From contig JAJDAL010000024.1 of the NCBI GenBank assembly GCA_029261875.1, forward strand, positions 124,001 to 188,000: DNA of 64,000 nt, given 5' to 3'. The position numbers and the translations under genes are program-made. The DNA comes from Deltaproteobacteria bacterium. GTDB taxonomy: Bacteria; Myxococcota_A; UBA9160; JAJDAL01. Below the pieces are notes generated by a model. That model made no database searches and had not been told where the DNA came from. It saw nothing but the letters and a program-made list of their open reading frames with translations. How positions within the stretch are numbered: the first letter of the stretch is position 1; each line of letters begins with the position of its first letter. This document shows positions 1 to 9,284 of this stretch, piece by piece.

Positions 1-830
1 GAACCCAGGCGCACCTGCTTGCGGGTACATTTGCCCTACTCGACGGGGACGTCGATCGGGGCATCGTCGAATTCCGTGAGGCCACGCGCGCGGATCCGGG
101 CACACCCTGGAGCGCGCAAGCGGAACTCGCTTACGGAATCAGTCTGCTGGCCGTGGGAGACCGGAGCGAAGCATCGCGTGCGTTCGCGACGGCCTCCCTG
201 CAGGGCCGCGGCGATGTCGCCGCGACTTCCGAGATCTTCCTCGGTCGCATGCGCATGGCCGACGGCGACCCACGGGCGGCCGAAGACCACTTCCGCCGCG
301 TCATGGACCAACACCGAAACTCTTCATTGGCCGACGACGCGAGCTTGGGGCTCGCCCAATCCCTCGTCTCGCAGAATCGCAACGCTGAAGCCGTGGAGTT
401 GTTGGAACGAGCGCAAACGCGCTACGGCGAGAATCCGCTGTACGCGAATGCCCTCTACGACGAACGCCTCGCGTGGGACCGACTCGAGGAATTGAGCCCC
501 GAGCAACTCGCTGCTCTGCTGCAGAGCAAGATCGACCTTTCGATGTCGGAACGCGGAAATCCCTTCAAGAAATTCGTTGGCGTGTTCTCGGATCAGGCCG
601 CCGCAGCGGAAATCGAAGCCTTTCGGCGTGAACTCGAACGGTCCTCGGGCGAAAAACGCGTAACGCCGGAGATCGGGCTCGCCGGAATCGGGTCCGCGAC
701 CTTTGCGAGCGATCCCCAGGAGCCCTCGGTCGAAACGGGCCGCGAACCCGGCGGCGGTTTCTTGGCCGCTGCGGTCTTGGGGCTGGCCCTGGCTGCGGTC
801 ATTCCGATCTGGCGCCACCAACGCCGATGA
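1..830 (+). CDS. TPR-like protein with C-terminal membrane anchor (5' end outside window)
   Basis: The reading frame is open from base 3, so the gene starts before the window; only about 275 C-terminal residues are visible. The sequence looks like helix-turn-helix repeats of the tetratricopeptide type, with alternating small and charged residues and phrases such as AEAVELLERAQTRYGENP. The last 30 residues hold a hydrophobic stretch (AAAVLGLALAAVIPIW) followed by RHQRR, which reads as a C-terminal membrane anchor. The stop overlaps the start of the signal peptidase gene (ATGA at 827-830), so the two are translationally coupled. TPR proteins serve as assembly or scaffolding platforms; the partner here is unknown. 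The lack of the N-terminus prevents a family assignment. Confidence 0.7.
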   Translation, partial: TQAHLLAGTFALLDGDVDRGIVEFREATRADPGTPWSAQAELAYGISLLAVGDRSEASRAFATASLQGRGDVAATSEIFLGRMRMADGDPRAAEDHFRRVMDQHRNSSLADDASLGLAQSLVSQNRNAEAVELLERAQTRYGENPLYANALYDERLAWDRLEELSPEQLAALLQSKIDLSMSERGNPFKKFVGVFSDQAAAAEIEAFRRELERSSGEKRVTPEIGLAGIGSATFASDPQEPSVETGREPGGGFLAAAVLGLALAAVIPIWRHQRR

Positions 831-1288
831 CACGCGGTCGGGCGTTCTGGATCGCGATCGCATGCGTGTTGTCGCTGCGTTGGTTCGCTGCGGAGCCCTA
901 CCTGATGACGGGCGTCTCCATGCATCCGACGTTTCACTCCCTCGAATACATCCTCGTCGAGAAAGTCAGTCGAAGCCGCGAGCGCGGCGACGTCATCGTA
1001 TTCCGGGAACCGGAGACCGGTCAGAAGGCAATGAAGCGGATCATCGCGCTGCCGGGGGAGACGTTCCGCATGGGCGAGAAAGCGTGGACCTTGGGCCGTG
1101 GCGAGTATTTCCTATTGGGCGACCAGCGGGAGGCGAGCACCGATTCCAGGCATTGGGGTCCGATTTCCGAGGACGCGATGGTGGGTCGCCCCCTACTCCG
1201 CATCTACCCCTTCGATCGAATCGAATTCTTCCCGGGTAGGAGCGCCCCCGGGATCGTTCACGCGTCGTCGTCCAACACGTCGAGATAG
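827..1288 (+). CDS. Signal peptidase I-like serine protease (S26 family), short form
   Basis: Predicted membrane-bound peptidase that removes signal peptides after Sec or Tat export. One N-terminal membrane segment (about residues 6-27) precedes the catalytic Ser31 in GVSMHPT. The catalytic Lys is Lys70 in the KRIIALPGE block, and the conserved box with GDQ and STDSRHWG lies at residues 98-112, matching S26 boxes B, D and E. At 153 residues it is shorter than the usual Gram-negative LepB and lacks the large non-catalytic domain, resembling the small S26 (TraF or organelle-type) forms. It may therefore be a dedicated rather than housekeeping peptidase. The start follows from the ATGA overlap with the TPR gene. 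Its 3' end overlaps the convergent acyltransferase gene by 31 bases. Confidence 0.88.
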   Translation: MTRGRAFWIAIACVLSLRWFAAEPYLMTGVSMHPTFHSLEYILVEKVSRSRERGDVIVFREPETGQKAMKRIIALPGETFRMGEKAWTLGRGEYFLLGDQREASTDSRHWGPISEDAMVGRPLLRIYPFDRIEFFPGRSAPGIVHASSSNTSR

Positions 1289-2685
1289 CGACTGCGGATC
1301 GCGGCGATTTCCCCATCCAACCCTTCGACGGTCCAGGAAGACGTATCGATTGGCGGTAGCACCACCGCTTCGATGGTCGCCGGACGCACGACCAACCCGT
1401 CTTTCGGTAGGGCGTCGAGGACGTTGCGAAACACGATGGGAACCACCGGGACGCCGGCTTGCATCGCCATGTGAAAGGCTCCCTTCTTGAATTTTCCAAG
1501 TCGCGGCGTCGCCGAGCGCGTTCCCTCCGGCGCGATGACGAGGGACAGGCCTTCGCGCAATGCGTCGATCGCCGGTTTCAGGGCATCGATGGCTTTCGCG
1601 CGATCGTGACGGTCGATGAACACCACTCCCGCCGCGCTGAAGAGCGGTCCGAAGATTGGATTGCGGCGAATCTCCTGCTTGCCCACGGCCGTCAGGTCAC
1701 GGCGAAGCATTTTCAGAATCAACACCGAATCGAGAGCACTCTGGTGATTGAAGATGAATACCGCGGGCCGGTGGGACCAGAGGTGATGCTCGCCCTCCAC
1801 CCGCAGATCGACGCCCGCGAGCGAGGTCGCGAGATCTCCCCACACGGACCCGCTTACGTTGGTGGCTTCGCGGCGCGATCCGCTCACCAGACCCGCTGCC
1901 GCACCGGCCCAAACCGAAGGCAGAAGGCTTCCGTACACGAGCGCCGTGCGCAGCAGATCTCCGGCGCTGGGCGTGCCGCGGCTGTGAAAACGGCGCACGA
2001 GCCAGCGCCTTTCGCGTCCAATCTGTGCGAGCTGCCGATTCGGATTCAGGGGGCGCGGAAGGCCCACGCAGTCGAGGAGCGGCAGGTCTTCGTGGCTATC
2101 GGTGTAGAAATAGGATTGGTCCAGGTCGAGGTCGTGCTGCGCGGCCAGGTTGCGCGCCGCGATCGCTTTGCCCTCGCCCCAACAGGTGGGATGCAACACG
2201 CGACCGGTAAACACGCCATCCTCGACTTCCAGGCGCGTGCAGAGCACATGCTCGATCCGCATGTCGCGCGCCAGCGGTTCCGCCTGGTAGGGGGTGGCGG
2301 ACGACACGATGGCGACCGTGTGCCCCATCTCTTGATGGGCGTGCACCAGAGCCCGCGACTCGGGATAGATCTGCGTGGCCAGATGTTTCTCGAAAACCTC
2401 TTGACCGATTTCTTCCAGCACCGACTCCGCGAGACCGCGATACGCCGCGGTCGACGCCGCCATCAAACCCGAGAACCCCGTGCGCCCGAGACCGAAGCTC
2501 AACGCCCCTGCCAACGATTCCACGATTTCGCGCGGCGCCATGCGTCCCGAGAGCAGCCGTTCCCGGAAGAACGCGGTGGCGGAGAAGCCCGCCAGCAGCG
2601 TCTGATCCAAATCGAACAGGGCCGCCACTTTGGGCCCCTTCGGTCCATTGTGGATGTCTTCGGTCAAGCGCGCGTGGAGGGTCAT
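1258..2685 (-). CDS. HAD-IB phosphatase / 1-acylglycerol-3-phosphate acyltransferase fusion
   Basis: A 475-residue two-domain enzyme of phospholipid metabolism. The N-terminal HAD hydrolase has the DxDxT nucleophile motif (FDLDQT, Asp25 and Asp27), a Ser in VSSAT near 129 and the acidic motif YTDSHEDLP at 194-202. The C-terminal PlsC-type acyltransferase has NHQSALD at 313-319 (the catalytic HX4D), FIDRHDR near 357 and EGTRS at 387-391. This order matches known HAD-IB/PlsC fusions that make phosphatidic acid and may dephosphorylate a lipid or serine phosphate. The start at 2685 is chosen because its ATG overlaps the stop of the upstream oxygenase (ATGA at 2682-2685) and the HAD motif follows 24 residues later. 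It is probably membrane-associated through the segment at about 243-268. Confidence 0.88.
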   Translation of the reverse strand: MTLHARLTEDIHNGPKGPKVAALFDLDQTLLAGFSATAFFRERLLSGRMAPREIVESLAGALSFGLGRTGFSGLMAASTAAYRGLAESVLEEIGQEVFEKHLATQIYPESRALVHAHQEMGHTVAIVSSATPYQAEPLARDMRIEHVLCTRLEVEDGVFTGRVLHPTCWGEGKAIAARNLAAQHDLDLDQSYFYTDSHEDLPLLDCVGLPRPLNPNRQLAQIGRERRWLVRRFHSRGTPSAGDLLRTALVYGSLLPSVWAGAAAGLVSGSRREATNVSGSVWGDLATSLAGVDLRVEGEHHLWSHRPAVFIFNHQSALDSVLILKMLRRDLTAVGKQEIRRNPIFGPLFSAAGVVFIDRHDRAKAIDALKPAIDALREGLSLVIAPEGTRSATPRLGKFKKGAFHMAMQAGVPVVPIVFRNVLDALPKDGLVVRPATIEAVVLPPIDTSSWTVEGLDGEIAAIRSRYLDVLDDDA

Positions 2686-3611
2686 GGGGAGTGCGTCGCC
2701 TGCTTTTGAGCGGCTTTCTCTGCCGCCCCGATCGCGCGCTGGATCAACTCCGGATTCGGCGCTTCCGGCCCCGCGGCGCGAACGGCGCGTTCGCTTTCGA
2801 TCGGCTCCGGCAAGACCTGGGGAAAAAGCGGCCCGCGCAGGGGATCCCCGTTCTCGAGATTGTGGGTCCAAAGCAAAGGCATGGTGGCGTGGCGCAGATC
2901 GAACCGGACGTCGTCGCCCGCCCAACGCGTCGAAAACGCACGACGGGTTCGGTCCGTCGAATGATTGCCCGTGGACCCGTGCACAACGAGACCATCGAAG
3001 ATCAACACGTCGCCGGGTTCCATGTCCCAATTCACGAGATCGTATTTCTCGCGATGTCCGTCGATGTCCGGCACATCCGCGAGTTCCGAATCCAGCATGT
3101 ATTCGTTGTAATCGGGGGTCACGGCTTTGAAACGTTCGGGCCAACGTTGGGAGCCGCGAACGAATTCGAGACCCGACGAATCGCGGCTGACGGCATCGAA
3201 CGTCATCCAAATCGAGCAGACTTGTTTCCCACGGATCGGCCAGAACGTGACATCGTGATGCCAGGGCGTGGGAACGTGGCACCCCGGCGGCTTCACGAAG
3301 AGCTGGTCGTAGAAGAAGTTGATGCGCTTCGAACCGAGCACTTGTTGGGCGATGCGTGCGGCGGGGGATTCGAAGAGAAAATCCCGAAACGGATCCAGTG
3401 ACTTCCACAGGAACAGGTCGCCGCTGAAGCCCTTGTCCGCCATGGAGACCTGGCGCCCGTAGGGCGTCGGGTTCGCGACGGCGTCGTCCACCGCCCGGGC
3501 CATGCGATCGACCCAGGAAGCGGGAAACAGACCGCGCGCGCAGACGACCCCCTCGTCGCGGAAGGTCTGGATCTCCTGCGCCTCGAGATTGCGCAGCGGG
3601 GAATCGGCCAT
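2682..3611 (-). CDS. Phytanoyl-CoA dioxygenase (PhyH) family oxygenase
   Basis: 309 residues, a normal length for the non-haem Fe(II)/2-oxoglutarate-dependent PhyH family. Iron ligands are visible: His118-x-Asp120 in PWHHD and the distal His211 in VVHGSTGN; Arg residues at 221-229 (RTRRAFSTRW) probably bind 2-oxoglutarate. The jelly-roll landmark GDVLIFDGLVVHGS is present at 200-213. Members hydroxylate lipids or small molecules, and the substrate cannot be read from sequence. It is translationally coupled (ATGA) to the HAD-acyltransferase fusion, which suggests that both act on a lipid substrate. No Shine-Dalgarno of strength precedes 3611, but the alignable N-terminus supports this start. 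Confidence 0.85.
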   Translation of the reverse strand: MADSPLRNLEAQEIQTFRDEGVVCARGLFPASWVDRMARAVDDAVANPTPYGRQVSMADKGFSGDLFLWKSLDPFRDFLFESPAARIAQQVLGSKRINFFYDQLFVKPPGCHVPTPWHHDVTFWPIRGKQVCSIWMTFDAVSRDSSGLEFVRGSQRWPERFKAVTPDYNEYMLDSELADVPDIDGHREKYDLVNWDMEPGDVLIFDGLVVHGSTGNHSTDRTRRAFSTRWAGDDVRFDLRHATMPLLWTHNLENGDPLRGPLFPQVLPEPIESERAVRAAGPEAPNPELIQRAIGAAEKAAQKQATHSP

Positions 3612-3711
3612 CGGGGCAGCCTCCGGTGAAGAGCCCGATTCTACACCAACGGGTTTCGCGGATCCCAGCGCGTTGGATTGCGCGGCGTGCGGGGCCTAGC
3701 GCCCGTTGCGT

Positions 3712-5991
3712 CTAGCTAGCGCCTCCGAGCGCCTCGATGCGGGCGCGGACGTGCTTGTGCCACGGCGTTCCGGCGATCCAATCGCAATCTTCGGATGCGG
3801 TGAGCTCGTTCGGCGCGACACCGTGGACCGTACGCACGCCATCGGCATCCGGATAGTCGAGCCCGAGTCCGTTGGGGAGTGAGGCGTGACCCGGCTGCAG
3901 CGTATCGGTCACTTCGACAACGGCTTCGGCGGAAGCGCGCTTGGTCGTCACGCGCACACGCCCCCCGGAAGCAATTCCCAAACGCGCCGCGTCTTCGGGG
4001 TTCATCCGCAAGGCCCCAAGGGCGTCTTTGCGGCGCCAGGCGGGGTCCCGATAGATGGTATTGGCCGAACTCGTTCGCCGTTCGCCGGCGGCCAGAACGA
4101 AGGGGAAAGCGTCGTCGCGCAAGGCCGGTTGCTCATCGGCGATCCCCGCCCACTCTTCCATCAAATCCGGCACGGTCAGGCGAATCGAACCGTCTTCGGT
4201 TTCCAAGCGCGTCCAGGTCGCCGCGTAGTCGTCGACGCTGAACACGAAACCCGAGCGGCGCTCGAGCATGGCGTCGAAGAGCGCGTCGCCCAGGGCCGGC
4301 CCTTCGCCCGAGAAACCCGCGCGACGCACGGCTTCCGGATAGGCGTTGGCACACATCTGGGCCGCACCCCACAACGCGGCAGTGGCTTGGGCGCCGTCTT
4401 CGAGGGTTTTGCCCAGGGTTTCGTACAGGAGCACCGGAAGCACCGCCTGAAGCTCCGGACGATTGCTGACGAGTTGTGCGAACGCGATCGCGAACTCCGT
4501 GCGGCCCCGGTCGGCCGCTCCGCGTAGCTGCGTGACGGCATCCTCGGGCAGGGCGCCCAGCGCGCGAACCAGACGCGAGTGAATTTCCGCTTCGGGCAAC
4601 GTTCCCGGCAAGGGTTCCAGCAGGGGCTTTCGCACGTGGAACACGTTGTGGGGAAACTCGAGGGTGAAAAACGTGCACTCCCACTTCTCGTATTGGGATG
4701 CGGCGGGCAAGACGTAATCCGCACAACGCGCGGTCTCGGTCATCGCCACGTCGACCACGACGACGAAATCCAAAGCCTCGAGGGCCTGGCGCATGCGTTG
4801 ACTGTCGGCAATCGAATGGGCGGGATTGGCGCTCTCCACCACCATGGCGCGGAAGCGATCCGCGTGGTCGGTCAAGATTTCATCGGGAACCGCGTTGCAG
4901 GGGATGAGACCGGAAATGATCTTGTGCCCCTTCACCGGCGATCGGTGGTCCTCCTTCGTGGAACCGATGAGTTTCCCCATGGCGGTATGGAGATTCATTC
5001 CGCCGGGCTTGCCGAAATTGCCGGTCACGAGATAGATCAACTTCTCCAGATAGGAGTTGAGCGTGCTGTGGGGCGCTTGCTGGACCCCCAGGTCTTCGAG
5101 CACGGATACGGACTCCGCCCGCCCGATCGTGCGCGCGGCTTCGCGCAGCTTGGCTTCTTCGACCCCCGCTCGCGCGCAATAGTCCGCCACATCGATCAGC
5201 GCGAGCGCGGCCTCGAGGCCTTCGGTGTGCGTCGTGTGGGCGCGCATGAACTCGCGGTCCATCAGCGATTCTTCCTCGAGCACTTTCAGGATGGCGCTCA
5301 GGCAAAAGGCGTCGGTGCCCGGGCGCACCTGCAGGTGGATGTCCGCCAGGTCCGCGGTCTCCGTACGTCGCGGATCGATCACGATCAGCTTGCGGGCGGG
5401 ATCGCGCGCGATCTCCTTCAGGACGATGCGCGCCCGCGGGAAGCCGTGGGATTGCCACGGGTTCTTGCCGACGAAGACCGAGACCTGGGCGTGCTCGAAA
5501 TCCGGTGCCGTGTGACAGCTGGTATTCCCGTAGAGTTGCCCGTCGACCCAGAACTCCCCGGTCTTCTCCTGGGCGAGCGCGTTCGAGCGGTAGCGCGAGC
5601 CCAGTGCCTTGACGGTCGCCGACGCATAGATCCCGCCGAGATGATTGCCCTGCCCACCGCCGCCGTAGAAGAAGATCTTCTCGCCACCGTGGGTATCGCG
5701 CACCTCGGCGAGACGCTCCGCGACCTCGCGGATCGCGGTGTCCCAATCGATTTCCTCGTAGCTCCCGTCCGGTCGACGACGCATGGGGCTCTGCAAACGG
5801 TCCCGGGAGTTTTGATAATGGTCGAGCCGCGCCGGCTTTTCGCAGGTGTAGCCCTTGGAGGCCGGGTGGTTCTTGTCACCGCGGATGCGCGTCAGGTGAC
5901 GCCCGTCGAGTTGGACCTGGATGCCACAGTTGATGCTGCAGAGGATGCAGGCCGTGGTGTGGAACTCGGTGCCGGGGTTCGTCGCCGTCAT
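3712..5991 (-). CDS. Molybdopterin oxidoreductase with [4Fe-4S] site (formate dehydrogenase/nitrate reductase-like)
   Basis: 759 residues of the DMSO reductase superfamily. Cys15, Cys18, Cys22 and Cys50 form the N-terminal C-x2-C-x3-C-x27-C iron-sulfur site. The bis-MGD-binding segments follow (GGGGQGNHLGG at 110-120, SVFVGKNPWQSHG, LIVIDPRRTETA, LVTGNFGKPGGMN) and the C-terminal MopB domain ends the protein. Cys159 in GNTSCH is the best candidate molybdenum ligand, and Cys followed by His is the arrangement seen in cysteine-type formate dehydrogenases. There is no twin-arginine signal, so it is probably cytoplasmic. No partner subunit genes adjoin it. Substrate unknown: catabolic oxidoreductases of this branch are often annotated only as molybdopterin-dependent. 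Confidence 0.85.
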   Translation of the reverse strand: MTATNPGTEFHTTACILCSINCGIQVQLDGRHLTRIRGDKNHPASKGYTCEKPARLDHYQNSRDRLQSPMRRRPDGSYEEIDWDTAIREVAERLAEVRDTHGGEKIFFYGGGGQGNHLGGIYASATVKALGSRYRSNALAQEKTGEFWVDGQLYGNTSCHTAPDFEHAQVSVFVGKNPWQSHGFPRARIVLKEIARDPARKLIVIDPRRTETADLADIHLQVRPGTDAFCLSAILKVLEEESLMDREFMRAHTTHTEGLEAALALIDVADYCARAGVEEAKLREAARTIGRAESVSVLEDLGVQQAPHSTLNSYLEKLIYLVTGNFGKPGGMNLHTAMGKLIGSTKEDHRSPVKGHKIISGLIPCNAVPDEILTDHADRFRAMVVESANPAHSIADSQRMRQALEALDFVVVVDVAMTETARCADYVLPAASQYEKWECTFFTLEFPHNVFHVRKPLLEPLPGTLPEAEIHSRLVRALGALPEDAVTQLRGAADRGRTEFAIAFAQLVSNRPELQAVLPVLLYETLGKTLEDGAQATAALWGAAQMCANAYPEAVRRAGFSGEGPALGDALFDAMLERRSGFVFSVDDYAATWTRLETEDGSIRLTVPDLMEEWAGIADEQPALRDDAFPFVLAAGERRTSSANTIYRDPAWRRKDALGALRMNPEDAARLGIASGGRVRVTTKRASAEAVVEVTDTLQPGHASLPNGLGLDYPDADGVRTVHGVAPNELTASEDCDWIAGTPWHKHVRARIEALGGAS

Positions 5992-6122
5992 CGGGGGGCC
6001 TCCCAGTAAGTTCCAAAACAGAATCTACTCTTTCGGGGCCTCCGTCAAGGGCCTCGCGTTCGGGCCCGAGAACCGATGCTGTCGGTCTTGTTGGAGAGCG
6101 GGTGCGCGCGCCGTGCCGGGCC

Positions 6123-9100
6123 CTAGGGCGCCACGCTGATGAAGAGGTCGTAATCCACGTCGCCATCGTTGCCGTATTCATCGACGAGGATCAGATAGCT
6201 CCCCGCCGGCACCGCAAGGCCCGAGATGAAGCTGTACAACCCGTTCCCCGCGTCGTCGTTGAACGCCAATGGCGTTCCCGGAGCGCTCGCGTCGTAGAGC
6301 CACATGCGCGTGTCGCCCACGACGCCGCCCGCGTAGGGGCGGGTTTCGAGGTTGACGGTCGACGCCGACGCCAGCGTGAAGGCGAAGTAGTCCAGCTCGT
6401 TGTCGTTGTCGACGATTCCGCCGCGGAGCAGGCCGGGAACCGCGGGGCTTCCCACGACGATCGGGTCCGCGGTACCGAACGTGTCATTCGGCTCGGTCTC
6501 CGACTGGATCCCCTCGATCGCACAAGAAGCGTCGCACCCGTCCCCCGGCGTCGTGCCGCCGTCGTCGCACTGCTCGCCGATGCCGATGCTGGCGTCTCCG
6601 CAGACCGCCGTCACCTCCGAGCAGTCGGCGCTGCAGTAGTCGCCGCCCGAGGTGTTGCCGTCGTCGCACGCTTCGCTGCCCTCGGCAATGCCGTCGCCGC
6701 ACACCACCAGGCTGCAGACATCCACCCAATACGGGAAGCCGTAGTCGGTGCCGACGTCCCGCACGCACTCGAGCCCCACTTCGCACTCGCTGTCGTTGCG
6801 GCAGTTTCCGACACCTTCGGGACACGGGCCGCATTGGTCGAGCGAGCAGTAGAGGTAGTCGCCCGGATCGTAGTTGCACGCCGGGCACAGGAACCCCGAG
6901 TCACAAGTCGCCTCGCAGCCGTCCCCGGGTGTGGTGTTGCCGTCGTCGCAGCACTCGCCCGCACCCTGAATGCCGTCGCCGCAGATCGCCGTGACGGCCT
7001 TGCAGTCGGCACTGCAGTAGTCGCCGCCCGCGGTGTTGCCGTCATCGCAGGCCTCGCCGGGCCCGACGAGGGAGTCGCCGCAGATCGCCGTCTCGAAGCG
7101 GCAATCGGCACTGCAGTAGTCGCCGCCCGCGGTGTTGCCGTCGTCACAGCCCTCGCCCGGGCCGACGAGTGAGTCGCCGCAGACCGCTGTCTCGAACAGG
7201 CAGTTGGCGCTGCAGTAGTCACCGCCCGCGGTGTTGCCGTCGTCACAGGCTTCGCCCGGCCCGGTTGCGCCGTCACCACAGATCGCCGTCACCCGCTTGC
7301 AGTCGGCGGAGCAGAGATCGCCGTCCAGCGTGTTGCCGTCGTCGCAGACCTCGTCGAATCCGATCACGCTATTGCCGCACTGCCCCAGCGTGAAGAAGCC
7401 CGGCGCACAGGATGCCGGTGCCGCAGCCAGCTTGCCCCGGAACTTCTTGCCGTCCGAGCCGTCCGCGCCCCCGAAGGCCGGAAAGTCACTGCAGTAGCGG
7501 TGCAGTCCCATTTCCAGCATCGCCGTCAACGTTGCGTCGCTGGTGCCGACTTCGAGGTCGTAGGGGAAGCCGACCACGTTCTTCTTGCCCTTGCAACTCA
7601 CGTTGAGGACCTTGTCTCCGCTGATCTTCACGGAGTTGCAGGGCCCGGCTGCGAGCTTGGCATCGTTGTACTTGTAGCCGCGTTTGTGCACCGTCGTGAC
7701 GGAACTCGAACCCGTGACCGTCCAGTACTCGCAGGGGAGCGGGATCGGTCCGGTGTCGTGCCCCGAGGAGAGGCTCAGGAAGCGCAGGACCGCCTTCACG
7801 GTGCCGTCGGGTTTTCCGTTGCAACGCGGGTCGCCGTCGGTGCCCCGTCCCGGCACCTCGATGCCGGACATGCTCGACTTCCACTTCCCCTTGTTCTTCT
7901 CGGGATTGTCGGGAACGACGTTCTTGAGCAGCAGGCTCTTGCCGGCCAGCAGGTGCTCGACGGGTGCCTCGAGCGCAACGCGGAACTGCTGCGCATCGAC
8001 GTACCCGTCGTCGTCTTTCCACGCAACGGTGAAATCGCCACTGGGAATGGCGGCGACGTCCGGCCAGTAGCCGCCGAGGCTCGTGTTGGCCTGGAATTCC
8101 GAACTGATGGCGGCGCCGGTCAAATCGAAGCGCTTGCCCATCACTTCGTCGTCGGTCCAGACGACCACGAAGGCAGCGTCGCTCGCCGCCACGGCGGGGT
8201 AACCGTCGTTGGACGTGCTGATGGTCAGATCGGCGGTGACGGGCGTGCCGTCGCCCGAGAAGATCCGGCCGTAGAGACCGCCGTCGTAATCCCAGACCGT
8301 CATGAAGGTTCCGTCGGGAGCCTGTGCGATGTCGGCGTTACGGCCATCGTGGTCGTTCGAACTCGCACCGAAGTGATCGCCGACCGGCTTCGACTTGTCG
8401 TCGTAGCGCTGGATTCGCAGGGTGCCACCGAGGGCACCGTAGTCGTACTCGTCCCGGTAGACGACGACGAAGTTCTCGTCGCCGTCACTCGCAGCCGCCA
8501 GGTCGCCGTACTGCCCCTGGTAGGCTTCGCCCGCGTTGACTTGAAAGACGCTGCCTTTGCGTTGGCCGATCTTGGTGGTCTGCGCCGCGGACACCGCCTC
8601 GCTGTAATGGGCGTCGTAGGACTCCCAGACGATGACGAACTCGCCGTTGGACCGGTTGGTGATCTCGGGGTTCGAGACCTGGTCGTCACCGCTCTCGGCA
8701 TAGACCGACGTCTGCACGGGGTTCTGGACCGTGAAGGACGCGCCGAGTCCTCCGGCCTCGAGATTGCGCCGGCCCCAAAGACAAGGCTGGCCGTAGCAGG
8801 GCGCATAGCCGGAGTAGGAGTACGTGTAGTCGGAAGCCGTGTAGGTGACGACGAAGTTCCCAACCGGATCCGCCGCGACAGCGACGTTCCCCGTCGAGCT
8901 GGAATTTCCCGCGCCCACGTAGTGATTCTTGCCGCTCACCGCGAACTGCGGCAGGAACTCGTTCCCGTCTGCGAAGAAGCGGCGTCCCTGAACCGTATCG
9001 TCCTGCTCCCAGATGACGAGGAAGTTGCCCTGCGGATCGGCCGCGATGCGGGGGAAATACGAGGCGGAGTCATCCGAAACCTGGATCTCGAGGCCGTCCT

Positions 9101-9284
9101 TCACTGGATCCGCGGCCGAGGCGACGGATGCGAAGGCGAGAAGGAAGACACAGGCGAGTAGCACCGACGAGAGGCGCCCCACCAGACCACCCGAGAGATC
9201 GGTGCCGTCCGTCCGAAACCCGCTCTTGACCGCGAAAGAGTTCCAACTCAGAACAACCGCAACCAACCCAGAACCGCGCACCAT
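6123..9284 (-). CDS. Large secreted protein with seven myxococcal Cys-rich repeats and a PPC domain
   Basis: 1053 residues. The ATG at 9284 is preceded by GGAGG six bases upstream, so the long n-region (about 36 residues) before the hydrophobic signal core (VLLACVFLLAFASVASA, near 41-57) is probably real. Residues about 60-460 hold repeating beta segments of the form GNFVVxW, like a beta-propeller. A domain at about 460-625 contains the GYKY motif and resembles one in the copper protein at 26195. Seven repeats of the CGDG-x-GEACDDGNT-x2-GDYCSADC type follow (about 633-925), known from Myxococcota surface proteins. The end (from about 926, SETEPNDTFG) is a pre-peptidase C-terminal domain. Exported and probably cell-surface or extracellular; no catalytic motif seen. 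Confidence 0.8.
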   Translation of the reverse strand: MVRGSGLVAVVLSWNSFAVKSGFRTDGTDLSGGLVGRLSSVLLACVFLLAFASVASAADPVKDGLEIQVSDDSASYFPRIAADPQGNFLVIWEQDDTVQGRRFFADGNEFLPQFAVSGKNHYVGAGNSSSTGNVAVAADPVGNFVVTYTASDYTYSYSGYAPCYGQPCLWGRRNLEAGGLGASFTVQNPVQTSVYAESGDDQVSNPEITNRSNGEFVIVWESYDAHYSEAVSAAQTTKIGQRKGSVFQVNAGEAYQGQYGDLAAASDGDENFVVVYRDEYDYGALGGTLRIQRYDDKSKPVGDHFGASSNDHDGRNADIAQAPDGTFMTVWDYDGGLYGRIFSGDGTPVTADLTISTSNDGYPAVAASDAAFVVVWTDDEVMGKRFDLTGAAISSEFQANTSLGGYWPDVAAIPSGDFTVAWKDDDGYVDAQQFRVALEAPVEHLLAGKSLLLKNVVPDNPEKNKGKWKSSMSGIEVPGRGTDGDPRCNGKPDGTVKAVLRFLSLSSGHDTGPIPLPCEYWTVTGSSSVTTVHKRGYKYNDAKLAAGPCNSVKISGDKVLNVSCKGKKNVVGFPYDLEVGTSDATLTAMLEMGLHRYCSDFPAFGGADGSDGKKFRGKLAAAPASCAPGFFTLGQCGNSVIGFDEVCDDGNTLDGDLCSADCKRVTAICGDGATGPGEACDDGNTAGGDYCSANCLFETAVCGDSLVGPGEGCDDGNTAGGDYCSADCRFETAICGDSLVGPGEACDDGNTAGGDYCSADCKAVTAICGDGIQGAGECCDDGNTTPGDGCEATCDSGFLCPACNYDPGDYLYCSLDQCGPCPEGVGNCRNDSECEVGLECVRDVGTDYGFPYWVDVCSLVVCGDGIAEGSEACDDGNTSGGDYCSADCSEVTAVCGDASIGIGEQCDDGGTTPGDGCDASCAIEGIQSETEPNDTFGTADPIVVGSPAVPGLLRGGIVDNDNELDYFAFTLASASTVNLETRPYAGGVVGDTRMWLYDASAPGTPLAFNDDAGNGLYSFISGLAVPAGSYLILVDEYGNDGDVDYDLFISVAP
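6530..7380. repeat. Tandem, nearly identical Cys-repeat coding units
   Basis: About seven direct repeats with a period of about 105-120 bases, interrupted once by a non-repeat insert near 6690-6900. They encode the myxococcal Cys-rich repeats of the minus-strand gene. The middle units (about 7000-7260) are close to identical at DNA level, for example the recurring cagtagtcgccgcccgcggt. Such identity favours copy-number change by slipped pairing or recombination. Confidence 0.8.

Noticed and set aside
1459..2709. Long plus-strand open frame opposite the HAD-acyltransferase
   Set aside because: Shadow frame typical of high-GC DNA; the minus-strand product has full HAD and PlsC motifs.
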